From: Bretschneidera sinensis
Taxonomy: Eukaryota; Streptophyta; Magnoliopsida; Brassicales; Akaniaceae
Direction of reading: 5' to 3'
DNA length: 64,000 nt
Assembly: GCA_023935145.1 (NCBI GenBank)
Contig: CM043705.1
Location: forward strand, 89,004,084 to 89,068,083
The notes beneath the pieces were generated by a model. The model saw only the letters and a program-made list of their open reading frames with translations. It ran no database searches and was not told where the DNA came from. The translations under genes were made by a program, and so were the position numbers. Positions 13,101-22,811 of this stretch are shown piece by piece; within the stretch, counting starts at the first letter, position 1; each line of letters starts with the position of its first letter.

Positions 13101-15993
13101 GGGCCCCATTTGAGGGGCATACTGATGATGGTACGTCGGCATTGAAGGTGGTCTGGGCTGTGGTGGCAATGGTGGTTGCAGCGGCAGATGATGAATTCCA
13201 GTTGTCTGTAGCGGCTGTTGCAACTGGGTGGAGGAAGTGGGCATTTGGGGTTGATGAAGCGAAAGAGGCTGTGAAGCAGAATGAAGAAGTGGAGGTACAT
13301 TTTGAACTTGAGAGGATTGTGGAATAGACATTGAGGTCAGTGGGGGGTTCAGATGTCCTTTAGGCTGCTGTGGTGGCTGCAGAGGATGTGAAGGCATAGG
13401 CTGAGACTGAAGATTGACTGAAGGAACAGATGCAGATGAGATCTGCATTGCTGGTTGGCTCTGGTGTTGCTTTCTTATAGAAGCTTGGGCCTGAGATGCA
13501 CCTGCTTGGTCCTGTAAACTAACTTTCCCTGATAATGAGTGTGGAGCCTGTATGTTTGGTTGTGGAGCAGGCTGTGCTGATTGCTGGGTTGGTTGTGATG
13601 CTGGTTGCTGGACGTTTGGAATCTAAATAAATTGAAATTTAGTATGTATGCAGGTGCACCAATGTAAAGATACAGAGACGATATCGTAAAGATGAAAAGG
13701 TACCACTTGAGGGGGCTGCACCATTCCAAGCATAATTTGTGCCTGGAGAATAAAAATATATCATATGACAGTTCATCAGTAATCAAAGGACCACTTGATG
13801 AATGGTTGCTACATTTCCTAATAAAGGAAAATTAAATTTTAAGACAAATAAATGGAACTAGATATCATTTATTAATGAGTCCTGACATCATGCAAATTGT
13901 GATGGCAACCAAAATCAGAAATATACTTGAATGAGTCATGATAAAGTAGTGGTGCATCATTTCATGGGATGCAAAGCATTCCAAAGTTAAGTAATGCAAT
14001 TGTTCATAATAAGACTCATAAGTACTACTCCGTATAACTTACCAAAAAAGTAAAATAACCATAAGTAGTGTAATTGTTCATCCTAAGACTCATAAGAACT
14101 AAGTCTCAACGAAATTTCAATCAGACATGTAAAGTCCAGTACTGAATAGAATCCTTAAAATGCATTCAGTGTCTCTTAGCAATCATTTTATTATCAGCAA
14201 CCAGCAACACTCACACACCATAAGAAGGTTGAAGAGCATAAGGTTACACTCTTTATCACTACTTTCCCATTAAGTGAAGATAAAAAATAATATATATACA
14301 AATGTGCAAAGCTCTACATTTTATAGGAAGTTCCCAGTCATGCATCAATTCCATGATACTGAAATCTGAACTTTGAGTTAGACAAAGAAAGAACAATTAC
14401 TGTCATTTCACAGTCCCAGCATAAGAGATTCCGTGAAAGCGACTTTTGACCTAGCACACCACAAGTAGAGATGATCAAGCCTCAGGCCAGGTCAGATTGG
14501 GCACTTAGGTATGAATCTAAGCCCTCGGGCTATGTCAGGTCGGGCCTATTTCAGCCCGGACTTATTTCCACTTCCCAAGCCCGTCCATCGGCCCTGTATC
14601 TTTGATTTAAAAATTATTAAAATAAATACTTGTTGAGACATGTTATTTAAAACCCCATAAATTATTTAAATTTACATATTTACACAAATACTTTCATTAT
14701 TATATAGTAAGTATAATTTTATATATATTAAAATACAACATAATATAATAAATATTAACTTCAGGCCACACTCGGGCTTTTTCACATGCGCTGGCCAGCG
14801 TGCTGTTGAAAGCACAATGATAAAGGCCTAGATTAGACAAACCTTATTTTTTCCCTCTATTTTCTAGGGCTTGCATCTACAAGCCATGGCAACAATAGGC
14901 TAGTTTCTCAACCACTGCCATTGGAACACATTTTAACTTGATTTTTTCACAACCATTGACAGAGAATTTTTTAAAGACTCGAGATTATCCCAATACAAGT
15001 AAGCATACTCACATGGATTATATTAGATGTCTATATGTAATACTAAGTGCACCTAATTCTCAAACTTGAGTCTTCCCCTTAGCCTTTGAGACAAATTTAA
15101 TCTTTTTGTTTTACCAAGTGCAACTTATTCATTCTCTTCTTTAAGCTCATTATACCAAGTGCTTTAAATTTTATATTTTGCAACTACTGTACTACATGTG
15201 ACACAAGGATAGGTCATGTGATCCTCTTTAACAGCGCTCAACAACTACACAATGTGAGGCTAGCCCCAGACTGGTCATTCTTGAAAGCTATCACACGATC
15301 CTTTATTAGATCATGAATTGCAGCCCAGATTAACAATTGAATGTATCTATACAATCGAACCCCATTGACAACTACTTTTACAAATTATAATTAATAGAAT
15401 TCACGATTTTACATATCTCCAGTAACTAAACAAAACGCATATCCATTTGAGGGAATACCATCGAAAAGCAATAAACTTTACTTTCCAATCGGAATCTAGA
15501 AAGCTAGAAAACGAACCAAACCCTAATTCATGATGTAATTGCAGTAAATAAAGACATCTTATTTGACAGAAACCTCAAAAGCATGCAATAGGTAACAGAT
15601 AAAGACAAAAGCAGAAAATGATAACTTTTTTTGTTTAAAATACAAATAAAAAAATGAGAACAATAGAGTTGAAACCTGAAAAAGAGCTTTTGTCAATTGT
15701 GGGTTTTGGATTAGGATCTGCCTTGCTTGCTGCTGGTTCTGTTCTATCAATGTCTGCATAAATAAATAAATAAATAAGTATGAAACGAAAAACACGAAAA
15801 ACTGTGAGTGTTTTGTACCGATTATTGGGTTGTATTTGGAGGAAAAGAAATTCTGAAAAGGAAAAAATTGAAAAAGATACCAATAGATAAGAGAGAGTAC
15901 CTTCATTTGAGACATGATGTCGTAGAGTTGGTTCTTCGACATTCCTGCGAGGTTCGTCGGTAAGCTGTCGCCGGCAACTTGCTTTCCCGCCAT
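4131..15993 (-). CDS. ESP1: ESP1-like CstF64-family mRNA 3'-end processing factor (complete, 7 exons)
   Basis: This complete gene encodes a nuclear CstF64-related protein without an RRM, the architecture of Arabidopsis ESP1 (ENHANCED SILENCING PHENOTYPE 1), which acts in mRNA 3'-end formation and whose loss enhances RNA silencing. Exons in reading order are 15993-15901, 15753-15676, 13742-13704, 13622-13044, 12951-12859, 4545-4363 and 4256-4131. All junctions are GT/AG, every exon is phase 0, and the product is 396 aa. Exons 1-3 hold the CSTF2 hinge ([32 protein letters not shown], then [12 protein letters not shown]). Exons 4-5 code a long Gln/Pro-rich low-complexity region. The last exon codes the CstF C-terminal helical domain ([20 protein letters not shown] ... 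[14 protein letters not shown]) and ends LRQ-stop. The ATG at 15993 gives MAGKQ, as in the family; an in-frame upstream ATG at 16008 would add MLRET and is less likely. Intron 5 is 8.3 kb because of a retrotransposon. No damage is seen in the coding exons. Confidence 0.93.
4546..6872 (-). other. ESP1 intron 5, part next to exon 6
   Basis: This is an AT-rich intron without recognisable exons. Around 6540-6660 there is a stretch (ACTCCTTGTGGT, then CCCCTTGTGGTTTCC) of the kind seen at the ends of plant Mutator-like elements. No partner inverted repeat was found, so it is not called as an element. Confidence 0.5.
6878..7556 (-). repeat. 3' LTR of the intronic gypsy element
   Basis: In element sense this LTR begins TGATAG and ends CTACATCA. 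It aligns with 12245-12842 over its length (shared blocks include GGTAGGTTTGATAAAGACTA and CTCAATACAAAGCTTATATA). It carries an ~80-bp surplus compared with the other LTR. Confidence 0.92.
7557..8130 (-). other. 3' non-coding region of the intronic gypsy element
   Basis: This lies between the integrase remnant and the 3' LTR. It starts, next to the LTR, with the purine tract AAGGAGAGA (element sense) expected of a polypurine tract. No further coding similarity was recognised. Confidence 0.6.
8130..8942 (-). pseudogene. Integrase remnant of the intronic gypsy element
   Basis: In element order three pieces are visible. An N-terminal HHCC-region piece (8942-8703) contains [19 protein letters not shown] and SHFGPDKK. 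A catalytic-core piece (8445-8254) contains [14 protein letters not shown] and [11 protein letters not shown]-terminal piece near 8230-8130 contains NPFEVV and [19 protein letters not shown]. The pieces are in different frames and separated by stops, and part of the core between the zinc finger and the DRD motif is unreadable. It cannot code an active integrase. Confidence 0.8.
9127..10358 (-). pseudogene. Reverse transcriptase / RNase H remnant of the intronic gypsy element
   Basis: RT starts in 10358-10110 ([17 protein letters not shown]). A frameshift follows, and RT continues in 10102-9839 ([40 protein letters not shown]). After another shift the catalytic segment reads YFDN (9802-9791), where the second Asp of the family YxDD is Asn. 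The connection and RNase H region is 9561-9127 ([35 protein letters not shown], then [18 protein letters not shown]). Two frameshifts and the lost catalytic Asp make it non-functional. Confidence 0.88.
10553..11160 (-). pseudogene. Gag zinc knuckle and aspartic protease region of the intronic gypsy element
   Basis: A CX2CX4HX4C knuckle ([14 protein letters not shown], 11152-11111) is followed in the same frame by an acidic linker. A retroviral-type protease comes next, with the active-site segment [12 protein letters not shown] and the C-terminal segment [11 protein letters not shown]. The frame stays open from the knuckle to 10553, making this the best-preserved part of the element. DGGS in place of D(S/T)G at the active site is seen in a subset of plant gypsy elements. 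Confidence 0.85.
11721..12134 (-). pseudogene. Gag remnant of the intronic gypsy element
   Basis: Two pieces in one frame are separated by a stop near 11930. The second piece carries [19 protein letters not shown] and TDDYFDWY, typical of the start of the plant gypsy gag homology domain. The stretch 11161-11720 between gag and the zinc knuckle is the rest of gag, too damaged to read in one frame. Confidence 0.7.
12230..12241 (-). other. Primer-binding site of the intronic gypsy element
   Basis: In element sense the sequence next to the 5' LTR reads TTTTGTATCAGAGC. This is close to the plant initiator-Met tRNA primer-binding site TGGTATCAGAGC, with a damaged first part. Confidence 0.7.
12245..12842 (-). 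repeat. 5' LTR of the intronic gypsy element
   Basis: This pairs with 6878-7556. In element sense it begins TGATAG and ends CTACATAA, where the terminal CA of the partner copy has mutated to AA. It sits only 12 bases from the edge of ESP1 exon 5 (12859), so the element's promoter/terminator region lies very near the splice donor. Confidence 0.9.
13743..15675 (-). other. ESP1 intron 2
   Basis: This 1.9-kb AT-rich intron separates exon 2 from exon 3. A GC-rich patch at about 14465-14600 (AGCCCTCGGGC, GTCGGGCC, CAGCCCGG) and another near 14760-14800 stand out from the background. They resemble ends of a decayed hAT-like or similar non-autonomous element. No target duplication was found, so only a repeat-like patch is claimed. 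Confidence 0.5.
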
Positions 15994-16110
15994 TGTTTCA
16001 CGCAGCATTGAGAGAGAGAGAAGGGATGTGGGGGGTTGTCAGGCTTTGGGGTTATGCTGTGGATGGTTTCCAGGCTTCGCTTGGTGCCCAGGGTGTAAGA
16101 CCTTTGTTTG
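15994..16110 (-). promoter_or_regulatory. ESP1 5' UTR / proximal promoter
   Basis: Just upstream of the ESP1 ATG is a (GA)n tract (in ESP1 sense, CTCTCTCTCTCAATG) typical of plant 5' UTRs. A relatively GC-rich stretch up to ~16110 follows, then strongly AT-rich DNA. No clear TATA box was fixed. Confidence 0.4.
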
Positions 16111-19100
16111 GTATAAAATAAATTGTGGAATTTAATTTTTTTTTTTTAAAATCAATATTTATAGATACTAGAGCTTGCATACTGTTTTTTTCTTGTTGCA
16201 AAAGTAGTGTGGACAAAGACAATGATGATGATCACTAAAGTTATCATACAAAAAATATCTGGTCAATTTTTTTTTTTTTTTGCATTGATTTATTAATTAG
16301 TAACATAAATGTTGTTATCACAAACATTTTTTGTGATGTATTTTTTAAGTATCATTATATAAATTCTTGTGTGATCAGATTGTATGTTCTTTTTAAACGA
16401 AAGAAAAAATTCGACAAAAGATTGTACATTCCTACTACTATTAAGTATTTAGATATTGAACCATCAAAAAGAAAAAGAAATGATATTAAATTGTGATTTT
16501 GTTATAAGTAATATAATTATTAAGGCTACTATTAAAAACTAACGTCCTCGTGATGTAATTAATTAACCTAAATTTCTATTTTTTTTTTGTCATCCCAAAA
16601 TTGTTAGTTTTCTTCAGACAATTCGGACCAGCATGGGTCTTGTGTTGACATTACAATGTGATTCAATATATTGATGCTCCATCACTAATGAGTATAGCAA
16701 GAAGATTCAAGGTTAAATGGTGGATGGATCTCATAAATTCTAGCTCATTCAAAAATATGAAAAAGTAATAAATTCAAAAGACCCAAAAGTATCACCAATA
16801 AAATCTTTAATGATGGAGAAAATGAAAGACCCAAAAAAAATTAATAGGAGAAAAGAAAATAATAAAAAGCTCTGGTTTGCTTTAAATGTGAAAAAATATG
16901 ACATTATAAAAATAATTGTTCTATGATGGACAAATATTTGAAATTGAGAAATTTATTTATAAATAGAACTTATAGAGTTTGTTGAGGCATTGTTGTCTAA
17001 TTTGTATAGCAGAAATTATTTACTAGTACCGATTTTTACACTCACTATTTGATTAGGAGAGAGCTTTAATATTTTAATGAGAAAACTAAAAAGGGAAAGT
17101 TGTTTGATATGTGAGAAAATCTGAAAGAAAACCTCTCATTCTCAAATTTTCTTGTTGTCTTTTAGTGATAAGGGAAAAAAAAACAAAACTACCCGCTTTC
17201 CTTTCTTTTTCTTCAATTTGTGTGGGGAATATGCATGGCATAGAGTGTTTGGCTGATAGGAAAAATCCAGAGCAAATTTCCCTCTCTCTTTGTTTCTTTT
17301 CTTGAATTTTACATATAGTGATCTAAAGACAAGAAAAAACTTCCAAAATTTTATCTTCTTTTTCTTTTGATTTTAGTGAAGAAAAACGGATGACAAAACT
17401 GTTTGGTGGGAGGGAAACCGAGAGGAAAATTCTCTCACATTTATGCTACTCTTTCCTCAAACCAACAAGATGAACGCCCCACCCCCCTCGAATTAATCTT
17501 TGATCTTATCTTTTATAGTGATAAATGGACCCAAAACCATTTTTTCCCTTGTAACTAATTCCCCCATTTTTCTACCAGTAGTTGTGGCTTACTACGACAA
17601 TCTGAAGATTTGATTTCTTTAATTTTAATTAATTTAAGTTCATTCTTGGTAAAAAAAAAATTGTTTGGTTTATTTAAAAGAAATGAGAAGAACTTGAAGA
17701 AGAAGAAGATGGGGATTTTATTTTTTTAATTTTATTTGTTTAGTTTTTCTTTAATTTAAATTCATTTTGGGTTTCTTTAAATAGAAAATGAAAAGTAAGG
17801 ATATTATTTTTTTGAAATAATTAGTTATTCTGTTTGTCCACCATCTAACTTGATTAAATCTTTTACATTAGGCTTTTAAGTCTTTACAGGTTTAATATCT
17901 TGGACTTTATATAGTCCAAAAAAACTACAAAAACAAAGTTGCGTTGTTTAAATAAAGGTATTTTAGTTTAATGAAAGTTTTGTTCGTTATTCATACTTTT
18001 ATATAATTAGCTATCATCATAAGTTTATTGCACGCGATAAATATTATATGTGAATAAATTTTTATTATTTTTTATACATAATTAAATAATAATAATAAGT
18101 AACATATTTTGAATTTGGTAAGAACAAAATAATATGCAATCATCAAAATTTAAAATATTAAAAGTTTTAATTTTGTTTTGACATAAACAAAATATTTTAT
18201 GTGTAAACAAAATTTAATATACTAATGAATTTATTAATGCTATAAAAATCAATTTGAATATATAAGTAGATAATAAGTATTCTAAATATAATCCTTATTT
18301 TAAAAAAATTTAAGTTAACGTATCTAATTATATTGTAATAATTTCCTTTTTTAGAAAACTTGTTTAGAAAGTAACAGTTTTTTTTTTTAAATAGTGTGTT
18401 TATATAAGTATCATTTTTTTTTGACAAAAGTCTTCAAACTCTATATAATAATTAGAAATATGGATTTTATTAAAACTTATACAAATTGTATGTATTGATG
18501 ACATTATTTACACAATAACAATTTTTTATGGAAAAACTTCTTCATATGGATCAATAATTATTTTATTGTATATCCCATATATTCATGAGTATTCAATCTT
18601 CAAAAGGGCAACCATTTTTCCTTTGCACACTCTTGATTCGCCTTAGTAAAATCATTTTTATCTCTAAATAACTTTACATATATCAAATGTATAAGAAACA
18701 TTTATCAAACAAGAGGAATTACATTGGAGGAGGATAAAAATTTACATTGAGAAAAATTAAGAGAATGTGAGGTATACAAATCCCATTTAAAATTGAATAA
18801 TAAAATATAACACCATACAATTTAATCAATTGTTAAGGTCTAGGTCCTATAGTCATCCATTCATACAATCAAATTACATAAAAAAAAACAATAATAATTA
18901 TATTCTAGTTAGGGCTATTATTCTTATATTGCAATCCTAATCCTATTAGGTTTTCATAAACTTTCTTAATCTTATTTCAAATAAGATCAAGACTCCTTGT
19001 TCATTAGAATTCATAATTTCAATGCAATAAGGATTTTGGAGTTTCAATTCCTAATCAAACTCCAACTTTAAAAACATTTGATAATTGAAATTAAGAACAA

Positions 19101-19690
19101 TTCTTAATTAAATAAATCAATTTAATTTAAACATTTAATTTCAATTAAAAACATGTTTTAATTTTAAAAGAATTTCAAAACTCTTTAAAAAAAACCCGAA
19201 AAACTGATTTTTCCGTCACACAGTCGATTTTCCAAAGCTTATGTCCAATCACAGTTAGCTTCTACCTGATTTTTCAATTAGGTACGTGAGAGCACAGTCG
19301 ACTGTCCACTAAGGGTAGTCAACTATTCCTTTGATAATTGTAGATTTTTTTACATTTTTTCGCAATTCATCAACTCGAAAAAATTTCTTTCTTTATTCAA
19401 AATCCTATTTTGATTAATTAAATTGTTTATAATTAATCTCTATTGACTTAATTCACATTGAAAAAGAATCTACAATAATTTATCATCATTATATAACAAT
19501 AAATAATTCAAGAACTCTTTCTTGAATTATCTCGACCTAGAGTTTCATAAACCTTAATCTAACTCTTTAGATTTTGAATTTGCAATCACTAGAACTTACA
19601 AGATCAAATCTTTTACAACCACAACAATATAATTAAAATCATTATAATAATTCATAGAGTTGGCCTTGATACAACCGTAAGTCTACCGAA
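16111..19690. other. AT-rich intergenic DNA
   Basis: No gene was recognised. Long A/T runs are common. A run of short degenerate repeats lies at 17045-17530. The stretch 18830-19690 contains CAGTCGA/GTCGACTG words and ordered AT blocks reminiscent of an old LTR, but neither edges nor a target duplication could be fixed. Confidence 0.5.
17045..17530. repeat. Degenerate ~150-bp tandem repeat (about 3 units)
   Basis: Similar words recur about every 145-150 bases. GTTTGATATGTGAG, GTTTGGCTGATAGG and GTTTGGTGGGAGGG (near 17103, 17249 and 17400) are each followed by purine-rich then CTCTC-rich DNA. A TAGTGAT word is repeated after each. Similarity between units is weak. Confidence 0.4.
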
Positions 19691-20037
19691 TGGTTATTTT
19701 TTGGTGGTAAGGAAGATTAAGATGGATTTGATGGTGAATTGTAGAGAATATGAAGATAATTTGCACTAATTAATTACTAGTGACCAAACCCCTAAGAAAG
19801 ATAAAGAGAGAAGAGAAAAATTACAAAACTAAAAGATTTTTTTATTCTTCATTGACTCTACAAATGAAATGTACAATGCCTTTTATAGGCTATAAAATGA
19901 ATACAAAGATAAACCATACAATGATTAACTAACTACCAATCCTAACCACCTAACTACTTAACCAACTAATTCTACTCATAACTAGCTAATCCCTTATTCA
20001 ATCATTTTCTCTACTACTTCCAATTATATTTGTATCA
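19691..20037 (-). repeat. 3' LTR of the gene-capturing element
   Basis: This aligns with 21249-21611 from about 19701 onward. Shared blocks include GATGGATTTGATGGTGAATT, AATGCCTTTTATAGGCTAT and AGCTAATCCCTTATTCAAT. The far (left) edge is diverged or truncated. Confidence 0.82.
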
Positions 20038-20089
20038 TTCCTATGCCCATAAAAAAACTTTGTCCTCAAGGTTTAAGTAATACCCTCCT

Positions 20090-20312
20090 TGCAATAATCA
20101 ATTTCACCATAGCCTACAAACGAATCATTCTCATACATCTGTGCAAATATCGCAAGAGCCAAGTATCCACTAACCAGATTCCCTCCATGAATTACTTCAA
20201 GCTCTAGTCCTAAGCCCGAAATTGTATTGTCCATTGAAACAAAAGGCAATAATATTTCTTTGGGGCATCTCATCAAACAATTTCCCAATCTCATCAAATT
20301 TGTTAATCTTAC
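20090..20312 (-). pseudogene. Possible PPR-repeat fragment inside the LTR element
   Basis: Directly after the HOS15-like fragment, another frame reads KINKFDEIGKLFDEMPQRN, which matches the end of a PLS-type pentatricopeptide repeat (…LFDEMPxRN…). Further on, SGYLALAIFAQMYEND resembles the start of the next repeat. The pieces are short, in different frames and interrupted by stops. The assignment is tentative. Confidence 0.35.
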
Positions 20313-20622
20313 ACACATATATATCATATTATCTGAGGATTTTGTTGTAAATGAAATATTATTGCACCAATCAATATCAAGTACTGGGCCTTTCTTATTC
20401 CACTTCAGAGAGAATATGGGTCCTTTATTTTTTTTTAAGGTATTCTTTAGTTCACCATTTGAAGTCCAAATTTTTGCTTGCCCATCACAAGGATATGGAG
20501 CATGTAATGTTCCCTCCCCATTCCAATCGAGTGTGATGACATCTTTGTTTTTCTCATTTGATCCTCCTTTCACATGATTTAGCACCAGAATATTTAAAGG
20601 ATCATTTTGCACACCAGATTTA
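20313..20622 (-). pseudogene. Captured HOS15-like WD40 gene fragment
   Basis: Translation gives VQNDPLNILVLNHVKGG, NEKNKDVITLDWNGEGT, PCDGQAKIW, KKNKGPIFSLKWNKKG, then DIDWCNNISF and SDNMIYMC. This follows, block by block, the central WD40 repeats of plant HOS15/TBL1-type proteins (LisH-WD40 subunits of histone-deacetylase complexes). A block of ~30 residues (one WD blade) between KWNKKG and LDIDW is missing, and the WD signature after GEGT is altered. The similarity ends at TGT|GTAAG, which looks like an original exon-intron boundary, suggesting capture from genomic DNA or unspliced RNA. It lies between the two LTRs and cannot make a functional HOS15. Confidence 0.82.
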
Positions 20623-20993
20623 GAGGCCCTATAAGTTATTGTCTAAATACGAGCCTCATCAATGATAGTGGTTTCAAGATCAACAAAGATGGTGCAAGGG
20701 ACATGTTTCATATTCTCAACACTAGTTGTACTGAAAAAATATCATCTTATTTCTTGACCCTTTTACTCTTTGCTTCTAAAATCCCTTTGCTCTCTGCTTC
20801 TACCTCTATGATTTCTTGTTGCTCTTTACTGATATAAGCACTAGTTCCTTGAGGAAAGTATTTGTCATCATCACTGACATAAGGTTGAGTATAGAAAAAA
20901 TCTTTTATTGCTTGTTCAGATGATAAAGAGAGGAGAGAAAAAATCTTGATTTTTCTTACTACTAGAAACACCCGAGAGAAGACGTACCATTTC

Positions 20994-21185
20994 TTATTGT
21001 TGGTGTAGTAGTGTTTGACCATGATTGTCAGAATCAAAAGTATCCAAATCAATAATTTGGATCTTTTCCATCTCCTTGGAAATTTCTTCTTCAATTTTAG
21101 GGATCATTGAATTGTGTGGATTTTGTTTTTCCATTGTATATAGGTGAAAAACCAATTCGTTGTTTTTGTGGAATAGTTGCTCCAT
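20994..21185 (-). CDS. Short unidentified reading frame at the 5' end of the capturing element
   Basis: This 63-residue frame starts at an ATG 49 bases after the primer-binding-like site. It reads MEQLFHKNNELVFHLYTMEK and continues with a Glu/Lys-rich stretch (IPKIEEEISKEMEKIQIIDL). It may be the start of a gag-like or captured frame; a frame shifted from it continues toward 20750 with no recognisable domain. Function unknown, and it may not be translated. Confidence 0.3.
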   Translation of the reverse strand: MEQLFHKNNELVFHLYTMEKQNPHNSMIPKIEEEISKEMEKIQIIDLDTFDSDNHGQTLLHQQ

Positions 21186-21248
21186 GGATTTGAATTAAGA
21201 AAGCTTGAAGAATGGAAGGAATTAAGGGGGGGAAATGAAAGCACCAAA

Positions 21249-21611
21249 TGTTATGAACAAGATTTTGGGTGGATGATGATTCTTGGTGGTAAAGAAGATG
21301 AAGATGGATTTGATGGTGAATTGTAGGGAATATGAAGATAATTGATACTAATTAATGACTAGTAACCAAACCTCTAAGAAAGATAGAGAAAGAGAAGAGA
21401 GAAATTACAAAACTAAACGGTTTCTTTATTCTTTATTGATTATACTAATGAAATATACAATGCCTTTTTATAGGCTATGAAATGAATACAAGGATTAACC
21501 AACTACCAATCTTAACTACCTAACCAACTATCAACTAACTAATTTTACTCATAACCAGCTAATCCCTTATTCAATTAATTTTCTCTAATACTTCCAATTA
21601 TATTCATATCA
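21249..21611 (-). repeat. 5' LTR of the gene-capturing element
   Basis: In element sense this runs from TGATATGAATATAATTGG to …CTTGTTCATAACA, immediately followed by TTTGGTGCTTTCATT, a plausible primer-binding region. It is 363 bp and pairs with 19691-20037. Confidence 0.82.
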
Positions 21612-22032
21612 TTGAATTATAAAAATAAATTAATTAAAATGTAGAAAATAAATTAGGTTAATTACATTTTCATACTTGAATTTAGGGGTAATTTCATAAA
21701 CATACATGTGGTATTGAAAATTATTGTTTCATACCTGACGTTATGCCGTTATTGATCTTATTAGCCAAGCGTGAAATTTTTGGTCAAATATCAGGCCACG
21801 CCAAAAGTTTTTTTGAAAACTCATAAATGCCCTTAGTTTAATGTGTTATTGTTCCTAAATCTTCATGTTGCAGAACAAAAATCTTTTTCCCAGCATCTCT
21901 CGCCTTTCCTCACCATTTTCACTGTAAACAATTTAATTAAAAAAAATTCTCCTATTCTTTTTTCTTGCTTTTCTTCTTCTTATTCAACAAAAGATCAAAA
22001 GCTCGTGACTTTCATAGTGAGAGTCCAACACA

Positions 22033-22368
22033 ATGCAAAACCCTCAATTTTCATTACCCATAAACACTGGTACAAGTCTTATCTCACCTCACTCAAAACG
22101 ACACCATCTTCATCATCATCTTCACCACCATAACCCACTTCATCCACACATACAACACCATATTCCACAACTTCTCTATGAAGCTTTTCGGGTAAGAAGC
22201 CTAACAACTCCAAAACCTCCCCCACGTCATCAACCTCATCCCCAAACAAGTCCGACATATGCTGTCCTCAAAATCATTGACAGTGTCGGCTTTCTAAAAG
22301 AATCTGATTTCGGGTCAGATCTCGTCATTGGAGTCCCATACCAGGGAAACGAAAAGGCCAATGCGTAG
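22033..22368 (+). other. Unidentified open stretch inside the Mutator-like element
   Basis: This 111-codon frame starts MQNPQFSLPINTG, passes through a His/Pro-rich low-complexity part, and ends with a more ordinary segment (YAVLKIIDSVGFLKESDFGS). No family was recognised. It is bounded by TIRs and is more GC-rich than its surroundings, so capture of host coding or UTR sequence is possible, but this is inference. Confidence 0.3.
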
Positions 22369-22811
22369 CCTCCAAAGATTTCCCATTAGCTTCTTACAAC
22401 AAGAAGCTCATAAGCACTAGGTACGCAATTGATAATCACAACAAGACAATTCTTGATGAATCCATTGGAAATACATTACTGTGATGGATTTCGGTTCTGG
22501 TCATTTTCACTAATAAAGGCTATGGGTCATGGTTTAATTTATGATTTAACTCTTTGTTTTTTTTCTAGAAGAAACTAGAATACTTATTTATTATGTGCAA
22601 AGCACATGCTACACTTGTACTTCTTGTTTAGGTTCCATTTAATCACCTGTAATTGTTACAAAACAATTGAAGCAAAAAGAAAAAAAATTATGGAAAAAAC
22701 TTTGATACTGGAGATGGAGAAACCTTTTTTATTGGAAATATACTCTGTGTTTAGACTTGAACTAGTTATAACAGACCAACTAAAATTTATTATTGAATCA
22801 TTGCTTTAAAT

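Larger units (their letters stand above)
19691..21611 (-). mobile_element. Non-autonomous LTR retrotransposon carrying captured host-gene pieces
   Basis: Two direct repeats of ~350 bp (about 19691-20037 and 21249-21611) flank ~1.2 kb with no gag, RT or integrase. In element sense (minus) each LTR begins TGATA(C/T)(A/G)AATATAATTGG. The right LTR is followed by a primer-binding-like TTTGGTGCTTTCATT (21248-21234), and the left LTR is preceded by a tract ending ATGGGCATAGGAA. The interior holds, in element order, a short open frame (21185-20994), an unidentified stretch, a HOS15-like WD40 fragment (20622-20313) and a PPR-like fragment (20312-20090). The outer end of the left LTR is poorly matched and no target duplication was found. 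Confidence 0.8.

Noticed and set aside
13058..13327. Plus-strand open frame opposite ESP1 exon 4
   Set aside because: It is the reverse shadow of the Gln/Pro-rich ESP1 exon and has no independent support.
15559..15900. Extension of ESP1 exon 1 into the following intron as a longer coding region
   Set aside because: Splice sites at 15900/15754 join hinge-domain codons exactly as in the family; the read-through peptide is low-complexity intron.
18197..18427. AT-rich minus-strand open frame
   Set aside because: The composition is Asn/Ile/Lys/Phe-rich as expected from random AT-rich DNA, with no family features.
20227..20577. Plus-strand open frame across the HOS15-like fragment
   Set aside because: It is the complementary reading of the captured WD40 fragment.
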